DNA of 64,000 nt from J089 sp964535735 (GTDB lineage Bacteria; Fidelibacterota; Marinisomatia; Marinisomatales; J089), in the NCBI GenBank assembly GCA_964535735.1, contig CAZHTM010000005.1:18457-82456 (forward strand). Reading direction: 5' to 3'. The notes beneath the pieces are model-generated. The model saw nothing but the letters and a program-made list of their open reading frames with translations. It ran no database searches and had not been told where the DNA came from. Positions 42,843-53,233 of this stretch are shown one piece after another. Position 1 is the first letter of the stretch; every line of letters starts with the position of its first letter. A program made the position numbers and the translations under genes.

Positions 42843-43685
42843 TTAATACAGCGCTTTTTCGATCGATATGGCTGTATCGAGGAATTGGCGACAGAGCTTA
42901 TCCTGGTTTTCTTCCTCTTTCCAGATTTGAGAGCCTAGCAGTACCGCACCGAACCAACCCTCTTTGTGCCAATGGCCGCCGGATGGTAATTCATCCTCAG
43001 GAGGAGTTTCAGGACGAGGATAAGGATTTACGTACCAGTAGGGCTCCGGGTACACCTCATCCCCCGGAGAAAGTCCTAGCCCAATCGATTGGGAAAAATC
43101 ATAGGACTTTCCCATGGAAATCAACGCGCCGATATCAAAATGATGCGGCCAACACCTGGGATGGGTAGCGTCTTCTTCCCAATCTACGACTGATTCTAAG
43201 AGGGCAAATCCGTTGTGAAACCAGTGAGCCAATTCCTGTAGTGCTTCAGGATCAGAACGATCAAACGAAGCTCCATTACCCACTGGATGAGCTGGCATTT
43301 CATAATCCCGCAAAATGGGTTCACGCTCCATGGGTCGGCCTGTTAAGCGTTCTATAGCCCCCGCGACCCATTGAAGCGCTTCTTCGATCGATTTTCCAGC
43401 CAAAGGCAATGAGGCAAACTCTTTTCCGAAGGCATCCAAAAAACTAATGGTTAAATAGGGTATTTTTAGCGCCAGGTGAAAGCCATCCGGTGTCTCCTGA
43501 CCCACTAAGGCTTCCAGATCGGCTCGCCATGACAAATTGGTATGACTGTCGTCTGGTTTAGGGGATATACATACATCCGCCACAGCTGATAAAATTTGGG
43601 TAGCCCAATGGCATTGCAAACGGGCATTGACCAATCGTTCCACCTCTATTTCGTCGACTGTTTTCCAGCTTACAGAGTCACTCAT
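42843..43685 (-). CDS. Uncharacterised protein with CWPHHFD motif
   Basis: A 280-residue soluble protein. Conserved-looking blocks include THPRCWPHHFDIGALI, EPYWYVNPYPRPE and GGHWHKEGWFGAVL, which are rich in His, Trp, Pro and Tyr. It resembles a family of hypothetical bacterial proteins (perhaps the DUF5996 type), but I am not sure. Its ATG overlaps the stop of the Rieske/glutamate-synthase-like gene by 8 bases, so the two are translationally coupled and probably work together. It is the last gene in the four-gene operon. Confidence 0.6.
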   Translation of the reverse strand: MSDSVSWKTVDEIEVERLVNARLQCHWATQILSAVADVCISPKPDDSHTNLSWRADLEALVGQETPDGFHLALKIPYLTISFLDAFGKEFASLPLAGKSIEEALQWVAGAIERLTGRPMEREPILRDYEMPAHPVGNGASFDRSDPEALQELAHWFHNGFALLESVVDWEEDATHPRCWPHHFDIGALISMGKSYDFSQSIGLGLSPGDEVYPEPYWYVNPYPRPETPPEDELPSGGHWHKEGWFGAVLLGSQIWKEEENQDKLCRQFLDTAISIEKALY

Positions 43686-45315
43686 ACGAGATTCCTTCCT
43701 GGTTTAGAACAACACCACCATAAGATACACCTGTTAAATACATCATTTCCCGTTTAAAGGTGGTCAAATCGTTGATGTTAAATTTTTTCAAAGCCTCATG
43801 ACCACAGGCCCGGGCCAGAATTTTCATGAGCTCCACAGAGGAGCGAAAAAACCGATTCAGTCGTTCCGCCGCCTCCTGGACCGGAAGTCGAGCCCTCAAA
43901 TCCTCTTTTTGAGTGGCGATTCCCACGGGGCAATTATTGGTATGACAGGCCCGCATCCCAATACATCCTATCGCCTGAAGGGCCGCGTTGGAAACGGCTA
44001 TGCCATCAGCTCCCAGCGCCAAGGCTTTAGCAAAATCTGCCGGTGTTCGTAATCCACCGGTAATAATCAGCGTAACATCTTGACGTTGGCGTCGATCCAG
44101 ATGTCGCCGGGCTCGTGCTAATGCCGGTATTGTTGGTACGGAGATATGATCCCTGAAAATCAGGGGCGCAGCACCGGTACCACCTCCCCGGCCGTCTAAA
44201 ATGATATAGTCTACGCCGACTTCCAAAGCCGCATCCACGTCCTCTTCAATATGCTGGGCCGATAATTTGAATCCAATGGGTATACCTCCAGTCCGTTCCC
44301 GGACCTCGTCCGCAAAATCGCGGTAATCAGAAAGGTTTTCCCAGTCGGGAAACCGAGCGGGAGAAATAGCGGGCTCACCTTCCGGAAGTCCTCGTACCTG
44401 GGCAATTTTTCCCTGAACTTTCTCTCCTGGAAGATGTCCTCCGGTTCCGGTTTTTGCTCCCTGTCCACCTTTGAAATGAAAAGCCTGGACACGGGTCACT
44501 TTATCCCAACTCCATCCAAACCGACCTGATGCCAATTCATAGAAATATCGGGAATTGGCGGCCTGTTCTTCTGGAAGCATCCCTCCTTCCCCGGAACAAA
44601 TCCCTGTACCCGCCAGTTCGGCGCCCGTTGCCAGGGCGATCTTGGCTTCTTCCGACAATGCGCCATAACTCATATCTGAGACAAACAAAGGAATCTCCAG
44701 ACGGAGAGGTTTCCTAGCATTGGGACCAATCACCAACTCCGTAGCCACCGGTTCATCGTCTAGTCGGGGAAGGGTATGCAATTGCGCCACAACAAACTGC
44801 AAATCATCCCAGGAAGGTAATTCCTGGCGAGGAACACCCATAGCTTCCGTAGGGCCATGGTGACCGGTTCGGGAAAGCCCGTAGCCCGCTAACTCCCGGA
44901 TCATTCCTACATGGGGTTCTACCTCCGTACCGTGAGGATCCTGAAACGCGCCTTGATACTCTTTCCGATTCCAGGATTGAGGATGACGAGATTGCCAGTC
45001 CACTATTTCTGTTTCATCCACCCACAAGGCGCCCTCTTCTACCCAGGAAGTAAACTTCTTTAATTGTTCCTGGTTGTTGTATTCACTGATCCCGGAATCG
45101 ATGCGGTAATCCCAGCGATGGAGGCCGCAAATAAGGTTTCGGCCTTCGATAGTTCCATCGGATAATAGAGCGCCCCGATGTAAACACCGGCCATACAGAA
45201 CATGAAATTGGTCGCCATCCCGAATAATGACCAAATCGACCTCGCCCACAATCGCATGTTGCGGCATCTGATTAGGTACATCCTGAACGTAACTTAACTT
45301 TATTGGTTTTTTCAA
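43678..45315 (-). CDS. Rieske-FMN-binding glutamate-synthase-like fusion
   Basis: A 545-residue protein. Residues ~1-105 form a Rieske [2Fe-2S] domain with CLH...CGLHRWDYR (C-x-H and C-x-x-H ligands). Residues ~130-545 match the FMN/Fe-S barrel of the glutamate synthase large subunit (GPNARKPLRLEIP, SDMSYGALS, SGEGGMLPEE, GQGAKTGTGGHLPG, GGLRTPADFAKALALGADG, CHTNNCPVGIATQ). It lacks amidotransferase and FAD parts, so it is probably an oxidoreductase that passes electrons from the Rieske centre to FMN. The substrate is unknown. TTG start with AGAGG upstream. Confidence 0.85.
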   Translation of the reverse strand: MKKPIKLSYVQDVPNQMPQHAIVGEVDLVIIRDGDQFHVLYGRCLHRGALLSDGTIEGRNLICGLHRWDYRIDSGISEYNNQEQLKKFTSWVEEGALWVDETEIVDWQSRHPQSWNRKEYQGAFQDPHGTEVEPHVGMIRELAGYGLSRTGHHGPTEAMGVPRQELPSWDDLQFVVAQLHTLPRLDDEPVATELVIGPNARKPLRLEIPLFVSDMSYGALSEEAKIALATGAELAGTGICSGEGGMLPEEQAANSRYFYELASGRFGWSWDKVTRVQAFHFKGGQGAKTGTGGHLPGEKVQGKIAQVRGLPEGEPAISPARFPDWENLSDYRDFADEVRERTGGIPIGFKLSAQHIEEDVDAALEVGVDYIILDGRGGGTGAAPLIFRDHISVPTIPALARARRHLDRRQRQDVTLIITGGLRTPADFAKALALGADGIAVSNAALQAIGCIGMRACHTNNCPVGIATQKEDLRARLPVQEAAERLNRFFRSSVELMKILARACGHEALKKFNINDLTTFKREMMYLTGVSYGGVVLNQEGISYE

Positions 45316-45376
45316 AACATCCTCTTCCTGGAGAGATACATAACCGGAAACCAGGATATGTTAATTATTTAATCGG

Positions 45377-46255
45377 TCACATGACTGTCATTTTTTCTGA
45401 TGATACGATCAGGGAATCGAGAAAAGCTTCCAATTTCCAGACCATCGATGGGCTATGAGTATTGGAATTCGTGCCCATATCCAGATATTGGCCATTGGGG
45501 AGGAGGGTTTCCATGATCTCCAGGTTATTGGGCTCATGCAAAATATCTTGAGACCCACCCATGATAAGCACTGGACACGTGATGTCCGGAAGCCGATCCC
45601 ATACTGTGTAATGTGCCAACTCTCGGGCAGCTTGTTTTAATCGTACTGGATCGGCTTCATCCAATGCAGCACAATATTTTTCATATTGAGTCCGGTCATG
45701 ATCCACATCTAACCGGAATGTTCGGAGGTACCATTTCACAAAAGGTTTCATAATGAAATATAGAATCGGAGGAAAACAGGCAATCAAGGCTTGTCCCCAA
45801 AGAGGTATCCTAAATTCGGCATTCGGTCCTACCAATGCTAATGCTCGTGGCAACGAATCCAGATACTGCATGGCTTCCAGAATGGCCGTGGCTCCTAATG
45901 AGCTGCCAAACCAGACGGTTGTTTCCGGATTAAGATCCAAATGTCGGGCAACATTTATAAGGTCAGCAGCAATGGCTTCCACACCAAAAGAAACGTCGGA
46001 TTTTACTACTGCCGATTGTTTCTCCCGTGTTTCCAGATAGATTACCGGCCAGATTGCGGTCATTTCCTGAAGGACAGTTTTCCAACCTTCTATCCTCGAT
46101 ATCCATCCAGGGATGAAGAAAATGGTAACAGGATTGGGCTGGGAAGGTGTAAAGCGATAGGCTCTCAATGTTATACCTTGGTCCACTGAAATGGATAATG
46201 TTTCCACAGTGGTACCCGGGGCACAATACGACTTCAGGTTCAGGGAATCTGTCAT
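45377..46255 (-). CDS. Alpha/beta hydrolase
   Basis: A 292-residue hydrolase. It has an oxyanion region (FFIPGWISRIEGWK), nucleophile Ser in WFGSSLGATAILE, an acid in PVLIMGGSQD, and a late His (THSPSMVWKLE). The family covers lipases, esterases and acyltransferases. It overlaps the lipid kinase by ATGA and so is co-translated with it, which favours a lipid substrate. Specificity cannot be deduced. Confidence 0.8.
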   Translation of the reverse strand: MTDSLNLKSYCAPGTTVETLSISVDQGITLRAYRFTPSQPNPVTIFFIPGWISRIEGWKTVLQEMTAIWPVIYLETREKQSAVVKSDVSFGVEAIAADLINVARHLDLNPETTVWFGSSLGATAILEAMQYLDSLPRALALVGPNAEFRIPLWGQALIACFPPILYFIMKPFVKWYLRTFRLDVDHDRTQYEKYCAALDEADPVRLKQAARELAHYTVWDRLPDITCPVLIMGGSQDILHEPNNLEIMETLLPNGQYLDMGTNSNTHSPSMVWKLEAFLDSLIVSSEKMTVM

Positions 46256-47193
46256 ACAATCACCTTGAGCATTTTAGGAAGGATGGAATACCGGGCGGGC
46301 GTGGTTCCCGCGATTTGACCGTCGGCTTCGATTACCATGGGAACCTCGGTTTCAACCTTTACATTTTTAGTTTCACGGTAATACGCTTCCGGATAGTCCA
46401 ACACCGTTCCAGTATACAGCGTGGGAATCAGTCGCATAAGCCGTCGGCGGGTTGCCGCTTCCAGCCAGGCCACCCCCAACTTTCCGTCATCTTGTTCCGG
46501 AGCGCGACCATATCTCATCCCACCACCAAAATAAGGCGTTTTATACACCGTGAGATTGGAAAAGGCCGCTACAGGATAAGATTGACCATCTAAGGTTAGC
46601 GTAACTTCCGTGGGAATATAGTTCCGAATTGCCTGAAGACCGGCTAAAATTGCGGCTCCATCTACAGTCAGACGTTTGAGCGTTAACTCCCAACCGGACA
46701 TGGCATTGAATTTATCGTTGGCCAGGCTGATGACACCAATGCTGGAATTATTGGCAAAGTAGAATTCTTTCTGGTTTCCATTAGCATCATCCAGAATAAT
46801 CCGCCCCACATCAATACGTCGCTCGTCTGTTCCCAGAACTTTATCAATAGACGATCGACCCGTAGTGAATTTTTTCTCGAAATCGCAACTGCTTCCAGCG
46901 GCTAAATAAAGCCATTGGCAATCGGGATTTGTTAAGGTTCCATCTGAGAAAGCGCCATTTAACGCTTCATTAAACGTGCCATCGCCTCCAACGATGCCTA
47001 AACGATCAATTCCGTGGGTCATCCACTCCCGGACAATATCGGTGGCATGTCCAGGGTATTCAGTTTTTCGAACTTCATAAGGAATTCCTCTGGCATCCAG
47101 GTGGTTTTTCAGATCTAACCACCGTTGTTCTCCCCGATATCCACCTGCAGCAGGATTCCAAAGGATCTTCAATGATCTAAATGGCAGATTCAC
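46252..47193 (-). CDS. DagK/YegS-type lipid kinase
   Basis: A 313-residue diacylglycerol-kinase-catalytic-domain protein: LKILWNPAAGG at the start, then the ATP-site GIVGGDGTFNEALNG, and a C-terminal beta-sandwich domain with YGRAPEQDDGKLGVAW and VEADGQ. It phosphorylates a diacylglycerol, sphingolipid-like or undecaprenol-type lipid. GTG start at 47193. The first gene in a minus-strand operon whose last member abuts pepF convergently. Confidence 0.85.
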   Translation of the reverse strand: MNLPFRSLKILWNPAAGGYRGEQRWLDLKNHLDARGIPYEVRKTEYPGHATDIVREWMTHGIDRLGIVGGDGTFNEALNGAFSDGTLTNPDCQWLYLAAGSSCDFEKKFTTGRSSIDKVLGTDERRIDVGRIILDDANGNQKEFYFANNSSIGVISLANDKFNAMSGWELTLKRLTVDGAAILAGLQAIRNYIPTEVTLTLDGQSYPVAAFSNLTVYKTPYFGGGMRYGRAPEQDDGKLGVAWLEAATRRRLMRLIPTLYTGTVLDYPEAYYRETKNVKVETEVPMVIEADGQIAGTTPARYSILPKMLKVIV

Positions 47194-47259
47194 GATTCAG
47201 GCAACCCTATTCACCCTAAATAGGATCATTTCCTGAGGTTATAAATGTGGTATTGAAGA

Positions 47260-50200
47260 TCAGTCCTCCTGTGAACTTACTTGGCGGATTCGTTTCAGCA
47301 ATGCGGCTTGTTTCACGGGTTTGGATAGATAATCAGTACAACCGGCCTTAATGCACTGTTCACGATCGGATACAAACGCATGGGCCGTAAGAGCAATCAC
47401 GGGAATTGATTTCCATTCCTTGGATTTACGCATATCCCGAACCAAGTTTAGTCCATCTTCCTGTCCGGCTAAGGAAAGATCCAGTAGGACGACTTTGGGT
47501 TTAATTTTTTTCAAAACGTCTTTGGCTTCCTGGACACTGACTGCATAATACAAATTATACCGCGATTTCAGGAAATATTCCATGAGTAATTGAGATGAGG
47601 GATCGTCTTCAACCACCAGAATATCGTCTAAAATTTCCTCAGAGATCAATTCTTCCATCTGAACGCTATCCGAGGATGAAGGACGGGATGCGGTACTGTG
47701 AGTTACCGGAATAAATTCCAAACGAAACGTGGTTCCCACATCCTTTTCACTTTCCACAGAAATCTCTACAGAGTTCATATCCAGACATCGCTTTGTGATG
47801 GATAAGCCTAGACCCAACCCCTGATATTTTTTTGTAAAACCGGTGCTTTCTTGAGAAAAAACGTCGTACATATGTTTCATATATTCCCGGGAAATACCGA
47901 TACCGGTATCCTTAATATATAGCGCGTAGCGATCCTTCTCGGATTTTAAATAAACTTGAATCGTCCCTGACGGTGTGTATTTAATCGCATTATCCACCAA
48001 ATTGGAAATTGCTTTCAGGATACTTTCCTTATCCCCGTGTATGATGGGCTTGCGGACCTCTGAAAGATTTACCAATTCCAGATCGCGCATTTTGATGGTG
48101 GCGCTGTGCTCTTTAACCACCTGATTGATTATTTCGTTCAAATCCAGGTCTTCCGGATTAAGAGTAAACGTGCCGGCTTCAATTTGAGAAATATCTAATA
48201 CTTCATGTACGGTGCGCATAAGACGCTCACCACTAGCCTGGATAATATCAATCACCTCATTACGTTCTTCGGGGGATTTAATGGCATCATCTTTCCGAAG
48301 TAAATCCACAAATCCCAGAACCGAATTCAGAGGAGTACGAATTTCATGGGACATATTAGCCAAGAACAGCGTTTTTACCCGTTCCCCCTCCTGGGCTTTT
48401 TCCAAGGCTTCTTCCAGGCGTTGTCGATCTTTTTCCCGTTCCGTGATGTCATGAATCAATCCTGAAAACACCGGGCTTTCCTGATCTTCCGTCTGAACCA
48501 CCTTGGCCGTCATGAGACACGTCATGGCGCTTCCATCTTTTTTCTTTAATACCACTTTAAAATCCCGTACAAATCCCTCCTTTTCGATTTGCTCCATAAA
48601 GGCCTTCGTGGCTTCAGGATTTACGTAGAAATCGTGGATATTAAGCCTTAGTAATTCTTCCCGACTATATCCGAACAAAGCTTCACCGGCGGGATTAATA
48701 TCCAGAATTTGTCCGTCGGGTGCACTGAGATAGATCGTATCAAGGGATTCTTCAAAAAGAGATCGGAATTTTGCTTCACTTTCTTCCAACTTGGCCAAGG
48801 TTTCCTTTTTCTCGGTAATATCTTCTTTGACGGCTAAAAAGTGCTGCGTTTTTCCTTGATCATCCACCACCGGCGATATAATGACACTTTCCCAGTATAA
48901 GCTGCCATCCTTCCGTTTATTACGAAATTCTCCTTGCCATATTTTCCCTGCTGAAATCGTGGTCCATAATTCCTGGTACTCTTCCTGAGTGGTATGTCCC
49001 GATTTCAATATATTGGCTTTTTTCCCAATCACTTCCTCACTTTTCCAACCAGTGACTTCCGTGAATTTGGGATTTACATATTCAATGTTGCCGTCCAAAC
49101 CCGTTATCATTACAATCGAGGGGCTTTGTTGGACCGCTTTATTCAGAATTTGAATTTCGCTTTCTGCTTCTTTTAGCGCCGTAATATCTACGGCAATGAC
49201 TTGATACGCCGTATCCCCTTTATATTGAATAGGGGTGGATGTCACCAGTGCATAGACCGTGTTCCCATCCCGTCGAAGGAGTTTTTCTTCCGCCAATACC
49301 AATGGTTTTCCGGTTTTTATCATGGATTCAATTCGCTTCAGTACAAAATCCCGGCTATCGGGATGCACCACATCCAATACCGACTGACCTACTAGTTCCT
49401 CGTAGGAGTCGTACCCCATCAATCGCACCGCCTCCTTATTGATAAAACGCCAAACACCCTTCGAATGAATACCGATTGCCACCGGCGCAAGATCTACTAA
49501 TTTCCGGTAACGTGTTTCGCTTTCCATTAATCGGATTTCATCCTGTTTACGATCTTCGATATCCCGGGTAATGGATAAAATATGAGGCTCACCATTCATA
49601 TTGATTATCCTGGCCGACATGAGCCCGGTATGAACCCTCCCATCTTTGAACCTGAATTTTGCTTCCAAATTGTTGCAGACTCTATTTTTCATTAGACCGG
49701 CCACCAATCGGTTCCGATCTTCAGGATTATACCACATATTTAATTCATCAGAGGTTTTACCTTCTACATCTTCCCATGTATAACCCGTTATAGCCGTAAA
49801 TCCTTCATTAATTTCTACATACAGTCCGTCGGAAAGTCGGTTGATATTGACCGCATCCGGACTGGTTCTAAAAGCTATGCGGAACTTTTCTTCCGATTCT
49901 CGAATTTTCTCATAGGCTATCCGTCGCTCCAGTTCCGACCCTGCCCGGACCGCAAATACCTTTAACAACGATTCCACCAGCCATTCATTCTTCATGGCCT
50001 GACGGGACATAACCACGACAATTCCCAGGGGCTCATTTTGAGTGGAAAAAAGGGGCATGCCGTAGTAGCAAGCGATACCCATCTCGCGTAACAAGTGATC
50101 ATCCGGAAACTGATCCTGCACATGATTCGAATAATGTTGATAGCATTGCCCCACCACATTCTCACATGGCGTATTCTTTAAATCATACACGAAATTAGGA

Positions 50201-52893
50201 GATAGTTTTCTGTCCTGCGCAAAAGCCACAGTCTGAATTTGTTCCGGTTCCTGATTGATGAGTTCCCCCACAAAGGCAAAGTCACAATTCAGAACAAGAC
50301 TTAGCTCCAGTACTAAAGATTCGAAAAATGATTCTTCCGGTGTAACCGAGACACTTTCCGCTAGGTGTTTAAGCGCCGCATCGGATATATCTCGTTGAAT
50401 GGAACTTCCCAGAAGATTAGCAGCGATTGTTAGGGATTCCACTTCGACTTCAGACCAGTGTCGGTCGGATCGCCCGTCGTCAAAACGTAATAACCCCCAC
50501 CATTCAGAGCCCGTATAGATCGGAATAGCTAATAAGCTCTTTGATTTATTTTTCTTGAAATAGATTTGATCCTTGGGCGACATATCAGAGATTCGGGCAA
50601 CTATTTTTTCTCCCTTTTCCAGCAGCCTTTCCCAACGATCAAGTCCTATATTTCGGAACGACTGGGCCTTCTTACGATCTTTGAATCCAAACCCCTTGGC
50701 AGCCCATTCCCCTCGTATCGTGGTCAACCGTTCACCAGATTCAGATATTTGATTTTCAAATAACGTAACTCGAGTGACCCCCACGGCTTCACCCAATTTG
50801 GCCAGCACCGGATCAACACAATCGGACCAGGATTCTGCCCGGAGTACTTGTTCGGCAGCCTCGGTGATGACCGAAAGAATCCGGTCACGTTGCCTTAATT
50901 CGGCTTCCACTCGTTTACGTTCAGTAATATCTCGATGAATCACTAAAATGCCATCTTCACCATTAGGCAAGGGGACTTTTACCTCGTGAAGTTCCAGAAA
51001 AACAGTGGATCCATCCCGTCGTTTATTCTCTACATCGTGGCGTAGGTATCCGGTTTTAAGAATAGCCTTGATATTAGCTCTGACTTTGGATCTGTTTTCA
51101 GGGGAGGTTAACTCCTGAACATTCATCCCCACCAATTCATCGGGATCAAACCCCAAAATCCGACAACTAGCAGGATTACAATCGATAATCGTTCCGTCTT
51201 TATTTTCGAGAATAAAACCATCCGGCGAAGCTTGAAATAATGTAGCATATCGTTTCTGTGTCTCTTCCAGATTTCGGGCTGTTTGAACTACTTCCGTTTC
51301 ATCCCGGAAAAATCCTACTAATCCATATCTGGTCTCTGTTCGGAAAGTCGTTATTATTTGTTGGACGATCTTTTCTTCACCCTGCGCCGTCTTAATGGGA
51401 ACTCTGATTGATTGTTCAACTGAAGTCAAATCTCCCGTTTCCAAAATAGATTGAATCCGGTTGGCAATCTGTTCCATTTTTGCCGAAGATTTTTTATTAG
51501 TGGTCATGAAATCCATTTGTACGTCCCAAATGGGTCGCCCAATGACATCGTCCGCGGGTACACCGGTAATCTCTTCCATGCCTTGGCTCCATTCCACCAG
51601 TTTCCCTGATTCATCCGTAACGATAATACCTTCCAGAGCCTGCTTTAGAACATTTCGGATCAGGCGGTCTTTTCGCACTAAATCCTGACTCAGGGTGACC
51701 ATCTCGGTAATTTCGGTAATATATCCCACAAAAGATTTGATCTGGTCATGACGGTCCCGAACAATCATCGTCAAATCATGGACCCAATGTTCTTTACCAC
51801 GAGCGTCTAAAATGCGGTACCGTTGACTGAAGTGGGTGGAGCCAGCTTTGATATAATCTTCAACTTCCTGAATCACCCGTTTGAAATCTTCCGGATGAAT
51901 CAAGTCCGAATATGTGATTTCGCCCTCTATGAGTTGTTGTACCGAATATCCATAGAGCTGCGTCACATTGGGAGATACATATTTCACGGGTATGCGGTCC
52001 TCACCCGCCGCCCATTTAAATATTACTGTGGGTCCTGCCCGAAATAGTTGGCGTTCTTCCTGAAGCGCTTGACGGATTTTCCGCTCTCGGGTGATATCCT
52101 CTACCGTGCCTTCGAAGTAAAGAACTTCACCGGCGTGGTCCCGGACTAACGAGACACTTTCCCGAACATAAATCTCTTCACCATCTTTTCGCTTCCAAAT
52201 AGCTTCCAACCCCTGAATATGACCTTCTTTTTTAAGCTTTTCAATAAACTCTGTTCGGTCATATTGAGGTTCATATTTCTCATCATTCAGATTCCGCCCA
52301 GCGATTTCCTCAAAAGAATCATAACCCAACAAGCGAATCAAGGCCTCATTGGCTATTAAAACTTCCCCTTCTGGTGTAGTACGATAAAGTCCTACGGTCA
52401 GATTGTTGAATAAAAATCTGAATTGGGATTCATTCTCCAAAAGATGAATTGCTTGTTCCCGTACTTTAGTTTCTAAGTCTTTCCGCTGATATAGGACTTG
52501 GTCTTCTAAAGCTTTTATCCGCAACATGGCTCGTACCTGAGCGACCAATTCACCCTGATCAATGGGTTTGGCTAAATACACATCACCGCCAGCATTTAAA
52601 CCTTTGATCTTGTCTTGCGATTCAAGGTGGACACCAGTAAGAATAACAATGGGAATATAGGATGTGGTTTGAGACAATCGTATTTGGCGGCAAACTTCAA
52701 GACCGTCTATTCCGGGTAAAGCCAGATCAACAATTACCACATCCGGAGGTGTTTTAGAAAGAATGTTTAGCCCTTCCTCACCGCTAGTAGCTGTGAGTAG
52801 TTTTAACCGGGGAAATTCTCTCTGCAGTACACGTTTAATCGTCGTTAACGTGTCAGAATGATCATCTATAATTAATAGGGTAGACATGGGCAT
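47260..52893 (-). CDS. Giant hybrid histidine kinase REC-PAS4-GAF2-PAS4-HK-REC
   Basis: A 1,877-residue soluble sensor kinase with no membrane helix. In order: receiver (~1-125, phospho-Asp in VIVDLALPG), four PAS domains (~150-665), two GAF domains (~680-1005), four PAS (~1010-1505), HisKA with SHEIRTPLN (~1513), HATPase with NLVDNAIKYTPSG and YQGLGLGLSI, and a C-terminal receiver (~1755-1877, VVLLDLSLAG, YLSKPV). It integrates many cytoplasmic cues and needs an HPt to pass phosphate on. The HPt at 37317 is a candidate. Starts at 52893 and 52887 are both possible. Confidence 0.92.
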   Translation of the reverse strand: MPMSTLLIIDDHSDTLTTIKRVLQREFPRLKLLTATSGEEGLNILSKTPPDVVIVDLALPGIDGLEVCRQIRLSQTTSYIPIVILTGVHLESQDKIKGLNAGGDVYLAKPIDQGELVAQVRAMLRIKALEDQVLYQRKDLETKVREQAIHLLENESQFRFLFNNLTVGLYRTTPEGEVLIANEALIRLLGYDSFEEIAGRNLNDEKYEPQYDRTEFIEKLKKEGHIQGLEAIWKRKDGEEIYVRESVSLVRDHAGEVLYFEGTVEDITRERKIRQALQEERQLFRAGPTVIFKWAAGEDRIPVKYVSPNVTQLYGYSVQQLIEGEITYSDLIHPEDFKRVIQEVEDYIKAGSTHFSQRYRILDARGKEHWVHDLTMIVRDRHDQIKSFVGYITEITEMVTLSQDLVRKDRLIRNVLKQALEGIIVTDESGKLVEWSQGMEEITGVPADDVIGRPIWDVQMDFMTTNKKSSAKMEQIANRIQSILETGDLTSVEQSIRVPIKTAQGEEKIVQQIITTFRTETRYGLVGFFRDETEVVQTARNLEETQKRYATLFQASPDGFILENKDGTIIDCNPASCRILGFDPDELVGMNVQELTSPENRSKVRANIKAILKTGYLRHDVENKRRDGSTVFLELHEVKVPLPNGEDGILVIHRDITERKRVEAELRQRDRILSVITEAAEQVLRAESWSDCVDPVLAKLGEAVGVTRVTLFENQISESGERLTTIRGEWAAKGFGFKDRKKAQSFRNIGLDRWERLLEKGEKIVARISDMSPKDQIYFKKNKSKSLLAIPIYTGSEWWGLLRFDDGRSDRHWSEVEVESLTIAANLLGSSIQRDISDAALKHLAESVSVTPEESFFESLVLELSLVLNCDFAFVGELINQEPEQIQTVAFAQDRKLSPNFVYDLKNTPCENVVGQCYQHYSNHVQDQFPDDHLLREMGIACYYGMPLFSTQNEPLGIVVVMSRQAMKNEWLVESLLKVFAVRAGSELERRIAYEKIRESEEKFRIAFRTSPDAVNINRLSDGLYVEINEGFTAITGYTWEDVEGKTSDELNMWYNPEDRNRLVAGLMKNRVCNNLEAKFRFKDGRVHTGLMSARIINMNGEPHILSITRDIEDRKQDEIRLMESETRYRKLVDLAPVAIGIHSKGVWRFINKEAVRLMGYDSYEELVGQSVLDVVHPDSRDFVLKRIESMIKTGKPLVLAEEKLLRRDGNTVYALVTSTPIQYKGDTAYQVIAVDITALKEAESEIQILNKAVQQSPSIVMITGLDGNIEYVNPKFTEVTGWKSEEVIGKKANILKSGHTTQEEYQELWTTISAGKIWQGEFRNKRKDGSLYWESVIISPVVDDQGKTQHFLAVKEDITEKKETLAKLEESEAKFRSLFEESLDTIYLSAPDGQILDINPAGEALFGYSREELLRLNIHDFYVNPEATKAFMEQIEKEGFVRDFKVVLKKKDGSAMTCLMTAKVVQTEDQESPVFSGLIHDITEREKDRQRLEEALEKAQEGERVKTLFLANMSHEIRTPLNSVLGFVDLLRKDDAIKSPEERNEVIDIIQASGERLMRTVHEVLDISQIEAGTFTLNPEDLDLNEIINQVVKEHSATIKMRDLELVNLSEVRKPIIHGDKESILKAISNLVDNAIKYTPSGTIQVYLKSEKDRYALYIKDTGIGISREYMKHMYDVFSQESTGFTKKYQGLGLGLSITKRCLDMNSVEISVESEKDVGTTFRLEFIPVTHSTASRPSSSDSVQMEELISEEILDDILVVEDDPSSQLLMEYFLKSRYNLYYAVSVQEAKDVLKKIKPKVVLLDLSLAGQEDGLNLVRDMRKSKEWKSIPVIALTAHAFVSDREQCIKAGCTDYLSKPVKQAALLKRIRQVSSQED

Positions 52894-53233
52894 GCCCTGG
52901 TTTTATAGCGTTTACAACTACTCACAGCTCCTAAGAACTTACCTCCTCCTAATTCTACTTTTCTGCTACGGTTATATTATATAGAAATACCGAAACTTTG
53001 GCAGGAAAATTCCAGGAAATAGCTGCCATAAAATGGTAGGGCAAGCCCATGAAGTAACTTGGGAAAGCTTTATCACAATAGTGACTGCTTTCTCCTTTAG
53101 GTCACCAGATATTGGTCCTGATTACAATTTCTTTAGCTAGGATCTGAAAAGATCGTAGGCAATCATTGGTCTTTATTACCTGATGAAAGAAGGATACCTC
53201 GCACTTATGTTATAGAATTATTTCACTTCATAC
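52894..53233. other. 340-base intergenic region between kinase and tetrahaem gene
   Basis: It contains the promoter candidate for the kinase (52976-53004) and a purine-rich GGAGGAGG on the minus strand (complement of 52943-52950) with no start codon in reach. A 34-codon GTG frame (52972-53076, minus) is too weak to call. Nothing resembling a transporter, RNA gene or riboswitch is seen. The region after the tetrahaem gene (53221-53233) has no obvious terminator. Confidence 0.6.
52976..53004 (-). promoter_or_regulatory. Promoter candidate of the giant kinase
   Basis: On the minus strand CTGCCA (52999-53004) and a perfect TATAAT (52976-52981) are 17 bases apart. Transcription would start near 52969, giving a leader of about 75 bases before the kinase ATG. 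Confidence 0.45.

Noticed and set aside
52941..52950. Strong minus-strand GGAGGAGG upstream of the giant kinase
   Set aside because: There is no start codon at a workable distance; the kinase ATG is about 50 bases away.
52972..53076. 34-codon GTG-started frame on the minus strand
   Set aside because: Spacing from the AAAGGAG is too long, and it runs through the promoter candidate of the kinase.
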